A stretch of 5,831 bases of DNA, taken from positions 1 through 5,831 of the forward strand of contig CAIUXU010000336.1 of assembly GCA_903903205.1 (NCBI GenBank), given 5' to 3'. Position numbers and translations under genes: made by a program. The DNA comes from an uncultured Syntrophobacterales bacterium (GTDB lineage Bacteria > Desulfobacterota > Syntrophia > Syntrophales > UBA5619). The notes beneath the pieces were generated by a model. The model was not told the origin of the DNA and ran no database searches. It saw only the letters and a program-made list of their open reading frames with translations. Every line of letters begins with the position of its first letter. Within the stretch, counting starts at the first letter, position 1. Below are positions 5,530 to 5,831 of this stretch, in pieces.

Positions 5530-5831
5530 TCACATCCCCCAGATGATAATCCTCTTTCCGTCCTGGTTTGCCTCCCGGCGGAAGATCTTCTCCTCCCAAG
5601 GTTTTTCCGGGTTGCGGTCAAAGATCACCAGGTGGCCATCAGCCGTCCCGGTGCGGTCCATGTAGGCCGCCGTCTGCACCATGCCGTCGGCGATCGTTTT
5701 CTCCAGGGATTTGTGAAGGATCTTCAGTTCGATGACAACTTTCTGCGTTGCGGCAGCGGGCGTCGGCTGCACCGGCCAGACAATCAGCAGGTCTGTCCGC
5801 ATCCTCCCCAGACCGTATTCCCGCTCGATCC
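5530..5831 (-). CDS. PD-(D/E)xK nuclease-like protein, C-terminal part (cut by right edge)
   Basis: The last 99 residues of a protein whose frame stays open to the right edge; the ATG at 5802 is internal, because the family-typical IEREYGLGR lies upstream of it. The fragment shows RTDLLIVWP, then about 20 residues later VVIELKI. D13 with E34 and K36 (counting visible residues) fits the D...(D/E)xK core of PD-(D/E)xK nucleases. KTIADGMVQTAAYMDR and GHLVIFDRNP follow, and the protein ends with IIIWGM. I recall this tail from bacterial ATP-binding proteins that have an N-terminal P-loop ATPase domain and a C-terminal nuclease-like domain; the ATPase part would lie off the window. Their biological role is not established. 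The gene points toward the leu operon but is separated from it by about 260 bases and by the leu promoter, so it is probably a separate unit. Confidence 0.72.
   Translation of the reverse strand, partial: IEREYGLGRMRTDLLIVWPVQPTPAAATQKVVIELKILHKSLEKTIADGMVQTAAYMDRTGTADGHLVIFDRNPEKPWEEKIFRREANQDGKRIIIWGM

Overview
The window is a leucine-biosynthesis locus from a bacterium, read almost entirely on the minus strand (right to left). The order of transcription is regulatory leader, leuA, leuC, leuD, leuB, then the 5' part of pyrE, which runs off the left edge. The right edge holds the 3' end of an unrelated minus-strand gene for a PD-(D/E)xK nuclease-like protein. The coding regions are fairly GC-rich. 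The protein sequences (two-subunit LeuC/LeuD of the roughly 420 + 165 residue type, PyrE with the GGLTLGADP and FIVRKDVKGHGT signatures) resemble those of Desulfobacterota, Nitrospirota or NC10-like lineages. That placement rests on remembered family resemblance and is only a rough guess.

Layout from right to left. 5831-5530: C-terminal 99 residues of the nuclease-like protein. 5529-5284: a non-coding spacer of about 245 bases with two tandem imperfect hairpins (5443-5503) that look like a repeat or mobile-element remnant, plus one doubtful 31-codon ORF. 5283-5239: a promoter with a perfect TTGACA -35 box and operator-like repeats. 5190-5047: a 47-codon leader ORF with eight leucine codons in a run of twelve. 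5018-4981: a perfect 9-bp stem followed by a T-tract, that is an intrinsic terminator just upstream of the leuA ribosome binding site. 4964-3405 leuA, 3329-2070 leuC, 2029-1532 leuD, 1535-450 leuB (overlapping leuD by 4 bases), 368-1 pyrE (partial).

Together LeuA, LeuCD and LeuB supply the complete pathway from 2-ketoisovalerate to 2-ketoisocaproate. The leader has the parts of a ribosome-mediated attenuator: a promoter, a short ORF rich in the regulated amino acid, a terminator, and a 9-bp alternative pairing (5067-5075 with 5006-5014) that excludes the terminator stem. When charged tRNA-Leu is scarce, a ribosome stalled on the leucine codons would leave the antiterminator arm free and let transcription enter leuA. 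This is the most interesting element of the window and would not appear in an annotation limited to longer ORFs. No terminator is visible between leuB and pyrE, so pyrimidine synthesis may be partly co-transcribed with leucine synthesis.
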